The notes: a model not told the origin generated them from the letters alone. Counted from the stretch's first letter, positions 16,216 to 25,805 are shown. The stretch is 64,000 bases of DNA from Halobacteriovorax sp. DA5 (GCF_002903145.1 NZ_PPDJ01000001.1:310001-374000), one strand, 5' to 3'. Program-made: numbers and translations.

Positions 16216-18075
16216 ATGGGCTCATTAAAGATAAGTAGCAAAACAAATAATAAGTTATCTAGTAAATCGAATTTAAATTATTCTAAATTTAGTCAAATTA
16301 ATGGAAAACATCCTCTGCAGCAAAGTTGTCCGGATTCGTTTATCACGTATCAAGTCCGAAAAAGACATGGGGGAAGTGTTGCTTACTTTAATTTTGAATT
16401 GGCAAAAGAGATGGGTTTAATTTCTGAAGGCCATGATAATACTTTGACTAAAGATTTGGCCCAAAGAATTCTTGAGACTTTCTCGATTGTGATTATCAAT
16501 GAATACGATATTGAAAATGGGATCGAGTATCCAGAAGATGAGATTCTACCAAATCGCTATATGGCAACTCGCTACTTGCAGCTACAGCATCCAAATAAGC
16601 AGGGAAAGACTTCGGGTGATGGACGCTCGATCTGGAATGGTACAGTTGATCACAATGGGCTTACTTGGGATATCTCGAGTCAGGGAACTGGAGCAACAAA
16701 GTTATCACCTGCAACCCATATACAAAATAAATACTTTAAAACAGGTGATCCATCTATTTCGTATGGATGTGGCTACTCTGAGTTTGATGAAGGACTAGCA
16801 ACTCTAATGTTCTCTGAAGTTATGCAAAAGAATAACTATGAGACAGAGAGATGTTTGGCTATCATTAAATTTAAAGACAATATTTCAATTAATGTTAGGG
16901 CCAATAGTAACTTAATTAGACCTTCTCATATGTTTAATCATCTAAAGCAGGCCAATTATGATGCTTTAAAAAATATTGTTAATTACTATATTGATCGCCA
17001 AAAGATTAATGGTGAATGGCAAAGAGTCCCAAAAACTGCGAAGGCAAGATATCGTTATTTTTTAAAGAAACAGGTGGAAGTATTTGCAAAGCTTGCTGCT
17101 AATTTTGAAGATGATTATATCTTTTGTTGGCTTGATTGGGATGGCGATAATATTCTTATGAATGGTGGTATCATCGATTATGGTTCGATTAGACAGTTTG
17201 GTCTTTATCATCATGAATACCGATTCGATGATGTTCAACGTTATTCCACTACCATTAAAGAACAAAAAGATAAGGCGAAGTATATTGTTCAGTCCTTTAT
17301 TCAAATTGTGGACTTTTTAGAAACAAAAGAAAAGAAAGCGATAGCTGATTTTTCAACTAGTGAGTACCTTGAACAATTTGATGAAATTTTTGAAACTCAA
17401 AAGAAGTATAACCTAATTTCTAAAATTGGGATTTCTCCGAAGTATCATGATTGGCTGGTAAAGAAGCACTCACATAAGATTGAAAATTTACAAAAGCCAT
17501 TCTATTACTTTGAAAAGGCAAAATCTAGCTTTGGTCTTTATGAGGTGAGTGATGGTATTTGCTGGGATGCCATTTTTAGTATGCGAGATATTCTACGTGA
17601 ATATCCTCAGCTTATTTTAAGCCGTGGTGAATGGATTACACGAGATGAATTTATCAATATCGCTAAGTCTAGTTATGCGAGTCAATCTGATTTAGAGATT
17701 AATACATATCGTGCAAATAAAATCGATGCATTTCAAGATTCCTATATTGAATTATTACATCTTGTTGCTAAAAAATCTAAGAAGAGATTTGATGATATTC
17801 TTCTTGAAGTTGTTATGCGCTCATCGATTATAAACAAGTTTGAAAGAGTAACAGGTGATAGTATTGCTCGTATCGTCGATTCTATGATGAAGAAGTATAA
17901 GAAATTTGACCCACTTACTATCTTCAATGTTGTTCGTGACTTTAGAGAACACCAAACGTTTGACCCTGATAATGTAAGTCCAAAGAGTGATCGTGTGGCA
18001 AACGAGAAAAAACATTTAAAACCAATTGTAAAAGAACTTCTTAAAATTGTAAGAGACTATAGAGAAGGCATTTAA
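16216..18075 (+). CDS. Divergent SelO/YdiU-family protein (putative AMPylating pseudokinase)
   Basis: SelO (YdiU, UPF0061) has a protein-kinase fold with ATP bound upside down and transfers AMP to proteins. The 619-residue product keeps the main landmarks by eye: GLTWDISSQGTGATKLSPAT (family DLQLKGAGpTPYSR), the helix ending in ERCLAIIKF, VRANSNLIRPSHMFNHLK (family SSHLRVGTF), and the metal-binding pair DGDNIL and IDYGS (family NTDNMS and TIDYGPF). The match is distant, so activity is uncertain. It lies 4 bases upstream of the peptidase E gene and is likely co-transcribed with it. Confidence 0.78.
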   Translation: MGSLKISSKTNNKLSSKSNLNYSKFSQINGKHPLQQSCPDSFITYQVRKRHGGSVAYFNFELAKEMGLISEGHDNTLTKDLAQRILETFSIVIINEYDIENGIEYPEDEILPNRYMATRYLQLQHPNKQGKTSGDGRSIWNGTVDHNGLTWDISSQGTGATKLSPATHIQNKYFKTGDPSISYGCGYSEFDEGLATLMFSEVMQKNNYETERCLAIIKFKDNISINVRANSNLIRPSHMFNHLKQANYDALKNIVNYYIDRQKINGEWQRVPKTAKARYRYFLKKQVEVFAKLAANFEDDYIFCWLDWDGDNILMNGGIIDYGSIRQFGLYHHEYRFDDVQRYSTTIKEQKDKAKYIVQSFIQIVDFLETKEKKAIADFSTSEYLEQFDEIFETQKKYNLISKIGISPKYHDWLVKKHSHKIENLQKPFYYFEKAKSSFGLYEVSDGICWDAIFSMRDILREYPQLILSRGEWITRDEFINIAKSSYASQSDLEINTYRANKIDAFQDSYIELLHLVAKKSKKRFDDILLEVVMRSSIINKFERVTGDSIARIVDSMMKKYKKFDPLTIFNVVRDFREHQTFDPDNVSPKSDRVANEKKHLKPIVKELLKIVRDYREGI

Positions 18076-18078
18076 GAA

Positions 18079-18738
18079 ATGAAAATTGGATTATATGGTG
18101 GTGGCGACTTTTGTGATAATGTCGAAATTGACGAACATATCTTAGAGCTTTGTAATAGTGAATCTCCAAGTATAACTTTTATTCCAGCAGGTTCCTACGA
18201 ATCAGAATTAGATTTTATCGATTTAATTATGGCCTATAAGAAAATAGGTTTTAAAAGGTTTATCCATCTTCCTGTTGATCATGAATTTGACAGAACTCTC
18301 AAAGAAGAGGCACTTCAAAGTGACGTGATTCATCTCGGTGGAGGTAATACGTTTTATTTCTTAAAGCACTTAAAAGAAAGTGGGATGTTTGAAGAACTCA
18401 TCGATTATGTCGAAAATGGTGGAATTTTAACAGGCCTTTCAGCTGGTGCAATTATTACGACTCCAAATATTATGACAGCATCATTTCCGCCATGGGATCG
18501 TGATGATAATGACGATGATGTCACAGACTTTAAGGCCATGAATATTATTGATTTCGAGTTTTTTCCTCATTATCGTAAATCAAAACGCTACGATGACGAG
18601 TTAAAGAGACATTCTATATTCTCTCGTTTTCCAATTTATGCTTGTCCTGATGGGAGTGGCCTAGTCGTTACTGATGAAGAAATTGTTGTTCATGGAGAGT
18701 GCTATATTTTTGAAAAGGGCCAAAAATATAAACTATAA
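18079..18738 (+). CDS. Peptidase E-like (S51 family) protein
   Basis: The 219-residue protein matches S51 peptidases: the early GLYGGGDFCDN, the segment IHLGGGNTFYFLKHL, the nucleophile elbow GLSAGAIITT (Ser near 120) and a downstream His in FFPHYRKSKRYDD. E. coli PepE cleaves Asp-X dipeptides; related members are cyanophycinases. No signal peptide, so it is cytoplasmic. It starts 3 bases after the SelO-like stop, suggesting coupling. Its end overlaps the convergent DUF454 gene by 6 bases. Confidence 0.85.
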   Translation: MKIGLYGGGDFCDNVEIDEHILELCNSESPSITFIPAGSYESELDFIDLIMAYKKIGFKRFIHLPVDHEFDRTLKEEALQSDVIHLGGGNTFYFLKHLKESGMFEELIDYVENGGILTGLSAGAIITTPNIMTASFPPWDRDDNDDDVTDFKAMNIIDFEFFPHYRKSKRYDDELKRHSIFSRFPIYACPDGSGLVVTDEEIVVHGECYIFEKGQKYKL

Positions 18739-19113
18739 CTTTCTTTTACTCGGTCTTGTTAGCAAGAAAACAATAACTCCAATACCAATTAATGAAACGA
18801 TAACTTTTATCGTCGGATTCACTTCAACGTAAATTAGCGTATATGAAAAGAGTGCTACGATCATTGAGATGGCAATGATTTTAGATTTTACACTCACAAC
18901 TCCATATTTATTCCAGTCAGTAATAATTGGGCCAAAAATCTTATGATCTAGTAGCCACTGATAGTACTTTTCATTACTTTGCGAAAAGAAGTAGGCACTT
19001 AAAAGAAGAAAAGGAGTTGTTGGAATAAGAGGAAGAAAAATACCAATAAAAGCAAGAATCACAAATGCAATTCCGAAACTAAGGTAAATGGCCTTTCTGC
19101 TCTTATTAATCAT
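18733..19113 (-). CDS. YbaN-like inner-membrane protein (DUF454)
   Basis: The 126-residue protein has the DUF454 signature near the N-terminus, GIFLPLIPTTPFLLLSAYFFSQSNEKYYQWLLDHK-like, with three to four membrane helices in total. The function of the family is not established. Its ATG overlaps the stop of cmoB by one base, so it is the last gene of a cmoA-cmoB-DUF454 unit. Confidence 0.88.
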   Translation of the reverse strand: MINKSRKAIYLSFGIAFVILAFIGIFLPLIPTTPFLLLSAYFFSQSNEKYYQWLLDHKIFGPIITDWNKYGVVSVKSKIIAISMIVALFSYTLIYVEVNPTIKVIVSLIGIGVIVFLLTRPSKRKL

Positions 19114-20042
19114 TAAAAAGTCTTTATTGGTGAATTCGGCTTTTTCTTTGCTCTAATACAAAACCTTACTGGAGCAGGATAGCCTTCTACTGTTTTCGTT
19201 TGATCTTCAGTATCTAAGAAGTCCTCAAGGGATTGATGTGGTGGAGGACACCATTTCGTTTGTCTTTGTTCTTCAAAATTTGTCGTTGAAACAGAGACAA
19301 CTTCCATATCAATGAAGCCTGTTCGATTAATCCAATTCTTAAGACAGCTTAGAGTTGGAAGAAACCATACATTTCTCATCTTTGAGTAACGATCTTCTGG
19401 GAATAGGCAGATTGTCTCCTCTCCTGGAATACCAATTGTTTCCATAATCATTTCTCCTCCAGGAACAAGAGATTCTCTGATGGAGATTAATTGCTCAAGT
19501 GGATGACGGTGATGATAGAGAACGCCCATCGAGAAAACAACATCAAAGAATGATCTAAAGTTTGGAAGATCTTCGATACCAAATAATTCAAATTTTAAAT
19601 TATCATATTTCTTAAAGTGATTAATGAATTCAAATTGGGCCTGATTGTGTAAGACAGGATCAATTCCAAGAACTAACTTTGGTTCTTGTTTGGCCATCTC
19701 AAACATATAGTAGCCGTTATTACAGCCTACATCTAAAACAACCTTATCTTTTAAATTTGGAAGAGATTCTTTTAGTCTTTCCCATTTTTTATCTGAGCGC
19801 CATTCGGCATCAATATCAAGCTCACCAACTTGAAAAGGTCCTTTTCGCCATGGAATAAGCTTTGTCGCAGTCTCAAGGGTTTCGCTCGAGTTCTCTTGAA
19901 GAGATGGGATGACATCAAAGATCTCTTTGTATTCTTTCTGATATTTTGTGCGAAACATTTGAAGCTTGTCTGCTTTAAGTTGTCTTAAAGATTCAATATC
20001 AACACGATTACCAAATTTTTCTAAATACTCTAAACTATCCAT
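19113..20042 (-). CDS. cmoB: tRNA U34 carboxymethyltransferase CmoB
   Basis: CmoB transfers the carboxymethyl group of carboxy-SAM to 5-hydroxyuridine 34 of tRNAs, giving cmo5U for wobble decoding. The product (309 residues from ATG 20042, SD GGAAGAG) has motif I VVLDVGCNNGYYMFEMA, VFSMGVLYHHRHPLEQL and METIGIPGEE, all typical of CmoB. A frame extension to 20075 overlaps cmoA and lacks support. It follows cmoA by 7 bases; the pair supplies and uses carboxy-SAM. Confidence 0.95.
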   Translation of the reverse strand: MDSLEYLEKFGNRVDIESLRQLKADKLQMFRTKYQKEYKEIFDVIPSLQENSSETLETATKLIPWRKGPFQVGELDIDAEWRSDKKWERLKESLPNLKDKVVLDVGCNNGYYMFEMAKQEPKLVLGIDPVLHNQAQFEFINHFKKYDNLKFELFGIEDLPNFRSFFDVVFSMGVLYHHRHPLEQLISIRESLVPGGEMIMETIGIPGEETICLFPEDRYSKMRNVWFLPTLSCLKNWINRTGFIDMEVVSVSTTNFEEQRQTKWCPPPHQSLEDFLDTEDQTKTVEGYPAPVRFCIRAKKKPNSPIKTF

Positions 20043-20049
20043 TCTCTTC

Positions 20050-20802
20050 CTATTTGATACATAGGTAACAAGCAAAATTATACCATCTAAAAATCATTTC
20101 AGATTTCTTAAAGCCTGCTTCATCTAACATTTTAAGTTGTTGTTGTGGAGTTAGGGGCCTCAGGACATTTTCTAGGGCCTCTCGTTTTTGAGCAATCTCC
20201 ATCTCACTATATCCATTTCTACGTTTGAAATCATAATAAAGATCAATCAAAAGATTATCAATTTGCTCATCTTGGCAGATAATTTTTTCGGCCAAAATAA
20301 AACAGCCATTATCATTAAGCCCGTTATAGATATTTTTAAGAACATTAAGGCGCTCTTCAACTGGTAGAAATTGAAGAGTGTAGTTCATGATTGCCATACC
20401 GGCATTTTCAATTTTTACATCAGTGATCGACTCTTCTAATAACTCAACATTATCTTGTAGACCGTGAGACTTAAGCTTCTGTGCTGCCTTTTCAAGCATC
20501 GGTCTTGAAGTATCAATACCGATAAACTGTGGAAGCTCTTTGTCGTTTTGGCGAAAGTAATCGGCCATTAAAAGCATCGTCGTTCCTGTCGAACAACCAA
20601 AGTCATAAACTGTTCCAGATTGATAGAAGCGTCTTGTTAGGTCGATGATGATTTTATGAATCTCATGATAATTTGGAATACTTCGCGATACCATGTCATC
20701 AAATACAGAGGCCACATCTTGATTGAATTCAAAATCTGATATTTTTTCAATTTTCTTTGCAAAAACTTCGTCTTTGCCAGCGTTTAAAAATTTATTTTCC
20801 AT
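20050..20802 (-). CDS. cmoA: Carboxy-SAM synthase CmoA
   Basis: CmoA converts SAM and prephenate to carboxy-S-adenosylmethionine. The 250-residue protein has the family phrases FNQDVASVFDDMVSRSIPNY, VYDFGCSTGTTMLLMADYF (motif I) and MAIMNYTLQFLPVEER. It is first in the cmoA-cmoB-DUF454 unit and divergent from the degenerate kinase gene at 20971. Confidence 0.96.
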   Translation of the reverse strand: MENKFLNAGKDEVFAKKIEKISDFEFNQDVASVFDDMVSRSIPNYHEIHKIIIDLTRRFYQSGTVYDFGCSTGTTMLLMADYFRQNDKELPQFIGIDTSRPMLEKAAQKLKSHGLQDNVELLEESITDVKIENAGMAIMNYTLQFLPVEERLNVLKNIYNGLNDNGCFILAEKIICQDEQIDNLLIDLYYDFKRRNGYSEMEIAQKREALENVLRPLTPQQQLKMLDEAGFKKSEMIFRWYNFACYLCIK

Positions 20803-20970
20803 GTGGCGAAACTAGAATATCTTTTGGATATTGTCCAATCTAGTATAAAAAATACTCCTTCTTTCTTCTTTAATTTCAATGATTTACTGATACGCGTGAT
20901 TTTTTACTATGAATAAGCAATATTTATTGGTATGTAAACAAAATATATATTAAAAAACAGCGCAGGTTCT

Positions 20971-21615
20971 ATGAATAATGAATTGGATAGAGGAGAAGCT
21001 TTTAACGAAACGCTAAGAGTTTTATCCCATGATTACTCGGGTCATATGCATTTAATTAGGTTTTGTATTGATGAATTGATGCAGGATCAGGATGAAAATA
21101 ACCCATTTGTTAAAAAATTAAATCAAGGTCTTGAACGCTTTGAGAATGATTTAAATCTTCTTAAGCAATCAACACCTTATTTCTTAGATGAAGAAGTTCC
21201 AATTAGCAAAATCGCTACTAGGGCCTTCGGTCAAGCACGTATCTACTTAAAGAAACATTTTGCAGATTTAACTTGGAATATTGCTAATGATGTAACCGTA
21301 AAAGGTTCACAAGCTAACGATTTATGTGAAATCTTGTTCTCTTTTGCCCACTTATTCTCAACTTTGGCAAAAAAAGAAGGAAGAGATACATTCCATATCA
21401 CCTTAGAAATTAAAGACGAGTTAAGAAAATTAATTTTTATTAAGTCAGAATTAAACAAATACTTAAGACAAGAGTTAGATTCCATCTTAAACTTAGGTGA
21501 CGAAAACGAAAAATCATTAAGAAGATACATCGGAATTCATAACTTTTTAGCAAAGGGAAAGGATTACGAAATTCTTGATGGGGACAACAATTTATCGGTG
21601 AGGTTTGAATTATGA
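20971..21615 (+). CDS. Degenerate histidine kinase / ChpT-like phosphotransfer protein
   Basis: The 214-residue cytoplasmic protein begins with a HisKA-like helix containing LRVLSHDYSGHMHLI, with a candidate phospho-His20, followed by a helical-hairpin region and a C-terminal part that should be the ATP-binding domain. That part shows no N, G1 or G2 boxes (no DxGxG or GxGL). This layout is like ChpT, a histidine phosphotransferase derived from a kinase. It overlaps the next gene, a response regulator, by 4 bases (ATGA), which fits a dedicated phosphorelay. The function is inferred. Confidence 0.68.
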   Translation: MNNELDRGEAFNETLRVLSHDYSGHMHLIRFCIDELMQDQDENNPFVKKLNQGLERFENDLNLLKQSTPYFLDEEVPISKIATRAFGQARIYLKKHFADLTWNIANDVTVKGSQANDLCEILFSFAHLFSTLAKKEGRDTFHITLEIKDELRKLIFIKSELNKYLRQELDSILNLGDENEKSLRRYIGIHNFLAKGKDYEILDGDNNLSVRFEL

Positions 21616-22364
21616 CAATGGCAACGGACAAGGAAATTTGGATTTTAGAGGATGATGAGGGATGTCGTTTTGTTTACGAACAAACTCTCGTTCACCGCTA
21701 CAACAACTTAAGATTTTTTACTTCTATTGAAGAGTTTCAAAATGCTCTATCAAATACTGAAAAGAATCCAGCACTAATCATTGCAGATCTTATGCTTGAT
21801 GATGGTAACTTCATGACTTACTTAAATCATTCAAAAGATCGTCGTTTAATGGTGATTCCATTTATCATCGTTTCAAGTATCGATGATATTGATGCACTGA
21901 GATTCTGTTTTATGGAAGGTGCACTTGATTACTTAACAAAACCATTTAAGAAAAATGAGTTAATCGTTAAGATTGAAAATGTATTCAATGGTAGTCCAAG
22001 AAGAATGGTTCAACCAATTGCTCACAAGTCGATGCTGCTAGATGGTAAAGAAGTAGAGCACTTAACTAGTAAACAAAAACAACTACTGGGACTATTTATT
22101 AATTCTCCACATCGTATCGTAAGTCGCGATGATATCTTAGATAATGTTTGGGGAGATACAACTGTTCACCCAAAAACAGTGGATGTTCACTTATATAACC
22201 TAAGAAGAAAGCTTCATGATTACGGTTATATTATTCGTTCAGAAGGTGGCGGTAAGTGGTCACTTATTCCTGATACATATGAAAAAGTTGCAAGTTCAGA
22301 TGAGTCAAATGTTTCATCTAGTTCTAATGACAGTGATAATTCTGTTTCAGAAAATACATATTAA
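21612..22364 (+). CDS. OmpR-family response regulator
   Basis: The 250-residue protein has a receiver domain (acidic pocket EDDE at 13-16, phospho-acceptor Asp59 in ADLML, TKPF near 113) and a winged-helix DNA-binding domain (about 135-230, with LTSKQKQLLGLF, RDDILDNVWGD, HPKTVDVHLYNLRRKL). A Ser/Asp-rich tail follows. It is translationally coupled to the degenerate kinase upstream, its likely phospho-donor, and is followed by an intrinsic terminator. Confidence 0.92.
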   Translation: MTMATDKEIWILEDDEGCRFVYEQTLVHRYNNLRFFTSIEEFQNALSNTEKNPALIIADLMLDDGNFMTYLNHSKDRRLMVIPFIIVSSIDDIDALRFCFMEGALDYLTKPFKKNELIVKIENVFNGSPRRMVQPIAHKSMLLDGKEVEHLTSKQKQLLGLFINSPHRIVSRDDILDNVWGDTTVHPKTVDVHLYNLRRKLHDYGYIIRSEGGGKWSLIPDTYEKVASSDESNVSSSSNDSDNSVSENTY

Positions 22365-22377
22365 TATTTTTTTACAT

Positions 22378-22410
22378 AAATCGCCTCTAATAAAATAGAG
22401 GCGATTTTAT
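22378..22410 (+). terminator. Intrinsic terminator after the response regulator
   Basis: Perfect arms AAATCGCCTCTA (22378-22389) and TAGAGGCGATTT (22396-22407) flank a six-base loop, followed by TAT and AT-rich sequence. It ends the two-gene signalling unit. Confidence 0.85.
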
Positions 22411-22447
22411 ATTTAGAAGAAGTTGATTTAAAACAATCATTATCGCT

Positions 22448-23926
22448 ATGATTGAGACGAGACGCCAAGTGAATAAACCGAATAGTAGCTTTCGCAAGGA
22501 GCTATTAAATTCGAATATCCATTACTGTCACATCGATTTTGATGGAGATTGCATTTATGTGAATGATTTATATCTCGGTTATGGGTTAACTGTTGGCACT
22601 AATTTATTTCAATATACTCCTGATGAAAAGAAGGGGTTCTTTCTTGAACAAGTCGAAAGAGTAAAGAATGGTGAAGCTTGCCACTTCTTTTCTGAATCAA
22701 TCAATTTATTAGGCGAAAGAGATCAGTGGGAGATTTGGCTACAGCCAGGTTATTCAGCTACAGGGACAAGCCCGTCATTTATTGAGGTTTACAGTCGTAA
22801 TATTAATGCCGGAGCTGAGAATTTTATCTCGACTCTGTTCAAAAATTTCTATACCGCCACCGATGATGATTTATTCATTCTTAATAATCAACTTGTGATC
22901 TTAGATATAAATAAGGTGACAAAGCAAAGTCTTGTGGGAAACAAGTTTTCAGAAGTTATCTTTGATGATGAAGAGTATTTGTTCTTCTTAAATACTTTTG
23001 AACAAGCAAAACGTTTGGACGGCGTGGCCTTAAAAGTTACTCATCCTATTTATCGCAAGCGTCGTTCTAAAAAAAGATTTTGTCGTATTAGTGTAACCTA
23101 TATTGTTATTCAAGGTGTTGGACGTTATATGGTTCAAATTCGCGATGTTCATCAAGAACATATCAATCGCGTAACTTTGAAAATGCAAGAAAAGCAATTT
23201 GAAGAATTTGAAAGATGGCGCTCTCTTGGACAAATGTCTGCAGGAATTGCACACGAAATAAATAATCCATTATGTATCATACGCATTCAGGCCGAACAGT
23301 TGAAAGATCGTTATGCTGGTAAGATCAAGGATTCCGATCCTTCTTATATGAAAAAGTTAGAGAGTATTATTAAGCAAGTGGATCGCATTGAAAATATTGC
23401 TAATAGTTTAAAGATTTACTCTCGCTCCTCAAACTCAATTACTAAAGAGATACATAACCTTGATAACTTAATACAGGATTCATTGGGATTATTTCAGGCC
23501 CAAACTGGTCGAGAAATTTATATTGATTTTAAAAATCCGTTTAGTGACTTAGAAGTAGCGTGTAAAAAAAATGAGTTCTATCAAATCATTTTAAACTTGC
23601 TCACTAACTCTTATCAGGCGGTTCATCAATTTGAATCTCTTGAGAAATGTTGGATAAAAATTTGGGTTGAAGAGTCAATGTTAGATCAGTTCACTATCTA
23701 CGTACAGGATGGTGGTGATGGGATTAAAGATAATGTTGCTAAAGATATCTTCACACCATTCTTCACAACGAAAGATGTCGGTGAAGGAACAGGTCTTGGT
23801 CTTAGTATTTCGAAAAAGTTAGCATTAGAAAATAATATGATTTTAGATTTTGAAAAAGACTTTGAGTATACAACGTTTTCAATATCGCTAGGCCAAAACA
23901 TAGTAAGGCCTAGCGTCGATGCTTAA
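22448..23926 (+). CDS. Soluble PAS-type sensor histidine kinase (NtrB-like)
   Basis: The 492-residue protein has no transmembrane segment. Two PAS-like regions (about 15-115 and 130-245) precede a HisKA helix with GQMSAGIAHEINNPL (phospho-His near 268) and a HATPase domain with NLLTNSYQAV (N-box), DGGDGI (G1), FFTTKDVGEGTGLGLSI (F/G2). This NtrB-type ending senses a cytoplasmic signal. Its partner regulator is not obvious; the OmpR-type regulator upstream is separated by a terminator. Confidence 0.88.
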   Translation: MIETRRQVNKPNSSFRKELLNSNIHYCHIDFDGDCIYVNDLYLGYGLTVGTNLFQYTPDEKKGFFLEQVERVKNGEACHFFSESINLLGERDQWEIWLQPGYSATGTSPSFIEVYSRNINAGAENFISTLFKNFYTATDDDLFILNNQLVILDINKVTKQSLVGNKFSEVIFDDEEYLFFLNTFEQAKRLDGVALKVTHPIYRKRRSKKRFCRISVTYIVIQGVGRYMVQIRDVHQEHINRVTLKMQEKQFEEFERWRSLGQMSAGIAHEINNPLCIIRIQAEQLKDRYAGKIKDSDPSYMKKLESIIKQVDRIENIANSLKIYSRSSNSITKEIHNLDNLIQDSLGLFQAQTGREIYIDFKNPFSDLEVACKKNEFYQIILNLLTNSYQAVHQFESLEKCWIKIWVEESMLDQFTIYVQDGGDGIKDNVAKDIFTPFFTTKDVGEGTGLGLSISKKLALENNMILDFEKDFEYTTFSISLGQNIVRPSVDA

Positions 23927-23934
23927 ATAATCAA

Positions 23935-24324
23935 TTAGCTATTTAGAACTTCTTGTAGTTGTCCAGATTGGAACATCTCAGTGATAATATCATTACCACC
24001 TACAAGCTCACCCTTGAAGTAAAGTTGTGGGTAAGTTGGCCAGTTAGAGTAAACTTTTACACCTTCTCTAATATCCATATCTTCTAAAATGTTAAAAGTC
24101 TTATAAGGTTTACCAACAGAGTTTAGCATTGCAATTGTATTTGCTGAAAAACCACACATTGGCATATCAGGTGTACCTTTCATGAATAAGAAAAGATCAG
24201 CAGACCCAATTAGTGCTTCGATTTGCTCATTTAGTTCTTTTGATTTATCGGCACCAGAAACAGCTTCTCCTTGATTGATAGGAGTAGATTCTTTACCTAG
24301 AATGTTGAATGGATTATCGCTCAT
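23935..24324 (-). CDS. grxD: Monothiol glutaredoxin (Grx4/GrxD type)
   Basis: The 129-residue protein carries the monothiol motif CGFS in LFMKGTPDMPMCGFSANTI, plus WPTYPQLYFKGELVGGNDII, which form the glutathione and 2Fe-2S-binding site. These proteins store and deliver iron-sulphur clusters rather than reduce disulphides. About 30 extra N-terminal residues are present compared with E. coli GrxD. Good SD (AAGGA). Single gene between a kinase and an esterase. Confidence 0.94.
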   Translation of the reverse strand: MSDNPFNILGKESTPINQGEAVSGADKSKELNEQIEALIGSADLFLFMKGTPDMPMCGFSANTIAMLNSVGKPYKTFNILEDMDIREGVKVYSNWPTYPQLYFKGELVGGNDIITEMFQSGQLQEVLNS

Positions 24325-24412
24325 ATTGATTCCTTTATTTCCTGAGTTTCATTTGCTCCTATCTTACCTAATAATGGTAGTTTTGGAAATAGCTTAGGGC
24401 AAGTGTCAGAAA

Positions 24413-25066
24413 TTATAGATGTTCATTCAACCAGTTACGTAGCTGAATCACTTCATCAATATCAATTTCATGCTCCATTTCATAGGCATGGAATTGTGCA
24501 TTGGCCCCTAGGCTTACAAGATGATCAATTCCGGCCTTTGTTTGATTAATGTCAATTACTGGATCAAGGCTTCCATGAGCGCAAAAAATGGCCGTTTCTT
24601 TGAGGCATTTTGACAATTGCTGAGGTCTTCTTTCTGGATAAATTCTAGGGGACATTAGAACAATTCCTCCTAGTTTGTGATCGAGTTGATAGGCCGTCTC
24701 AAGGCTCACGCAACCACCTTGAGAAAAGCCACCGATAAAGATGTCCGAGTAGTCGATATTGCTATTTTTTTCTACGATCTCATTAATAATCTTGGTTAGA
24801 GTTTTGACGCTGTTTTCAATTCCAGGGACAGGATTATTAGGTGGAATATCGTACCAACTGTAGCCGAAGTAATACTTCTTTGGAGCGTTTAAAAGCAGGT
24901 AGCTTAAACCTGTTACATTGATTTCTTGTGTGAATATTTTGTAAGACTCAAGACTGTCTCCAAGCCCGTGTAGGATAATCATAACCTTTTGGGCATTAGT
25001 TGGAGTGATGTCACTTGCAGGGATATAAAAAGAGTTTAGTAGTTGTGTATTTAGGTCAGTTTTCAT
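24413..25066 (-). CDS. Phospholipase/carboxylesterase-family alpha/beta hydrolase
   Basis: The 217-residue protein has an HGLGDS oxyanion loop near residue 33, the nucleophile elbow GGFSQGG (Ser near 112), an Asp in HGSLDPVID and a catalytic His in YEMEHEID. It resembles YpfH and acyl-protein thioesterases that cleave short acyl esters or thioesters. No signal peptide is present, so it is cytoplasmic. The SD is weak. Confidence 0.87.
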   Translation of the reverse strand: MKTDLNTQLLNSFYIPASDITPTNAQKVMIILHGLGDSLESYKIFTQEINVTGLSYLLLNAPKKYYFGYSWYDIPPNNPVPGIENSVKTLTKIINEIVEKNSNIDYSDIFIGGFSQGGCVSLETAYQLDHKLGGIVLMSPRIYPERRPQQLSKCLKETAIFCAHGSLDPVIDINQTKAGIDHLVSLGANAQFHAYEMEHEIDIDEVIQLRNWLNEHL

Positions 25067-25175
25067 AAGGAAAAAATAGGTGATTGTGTGTTTTTATTCA
25101 AGTTTATTCTAAATTTTTTTTATGAACGGTCGATAGAATACTATCTATTGAATCCACGGAACACAGGAGGAAAAT

Positions 25176-25805
25176 GTGTCAACAACTAGTATTTTAAAAG
25201 TTGAAACAAGAAAACCGGGAAGATCAACAACTCAAATGAGAAAAGACGGATATATTCCAGGAACTATTTATGGAAAAGGTTTTGCAGGAGCTCAGTTTAT
25301 GGTTCCAAAGCAAGGTCTTTCTAAATTCCTACACACTTCAGGAAAAGTATTTGAAGTAGAATTTGAAGGTAAGAAGCACCTTGTAACTCTAGCAGATGTT
25401 CAAAGAGGTCACCTCGGGACAGACTTTGTACATTGCTCATTCCATAAAGTATCTGCAAAAGAGAAAGTAGTTATTTCTCTTCCAATCCACTTTGTAGGTG
25501 AAGCTATTGGTACAAAAGCAGGTGGTCTAGTTAACTTCAATATGCATGAAGTTGAAGTAGAAGGTCTACCAAAAGATATGCCAGAATTCTTAGAATTCGA
25601 TATCACTGGTCTTGAGCTTGATGGACACTGGGCACTTGAGCACTTCTCTCTACCAACGGGTCTAGCTTGGTCAATCGATCCAACTGCATCAGTTGTATCT
25701 TGTCACCTTCCAAAAGTTGTCGTTGAGCCAGAAGTTGAAGAAACTGAAATGGTTGTTGAGACTCACGCTGACGCAGCTGAAGAAAAAGAAGAAGCAGCTT
25801 CATAA
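25176..25805 (+). CDS. rplY: 50S ribosomal protein L25 (CTC/TL5 form)
   Basis: L25 binds 5S rRNA in the large subunit. The 209-residue product is the long TL5 form: an N-terminal 5S-binding domain (VETRKPGRSTTQMRKDGYIPGTIYG) and a C-terminal beta domain (KAGGLVNFNMHEVEVEGLP). It ends in an acidic tail of Glu and Asp. The start is GTG 25176 after a full AGGAGG; an overlapping ATG two bases earlier is out of frame. An intrinsic terminator follows. Confidence 0.95.
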   Translation: MSTTSILKVETRKPGRSTTQMRKDGYIPGTIYGKGFAGAQFMVPKQGLSKFLHTSGKVFEVEFEGKKHLVTLADVQRGHLGTDFVHCSFHKVSAKEKVVISLPIHFVGEAIGTKAGGLVNFNMHEVEVEGLPKDMPEFLEFDITGLELDGHWALEHFSLPTGLAWSIDPTASVVSCHLPKVVVEPEVEETEMVVETHADAAEEKEEAAS

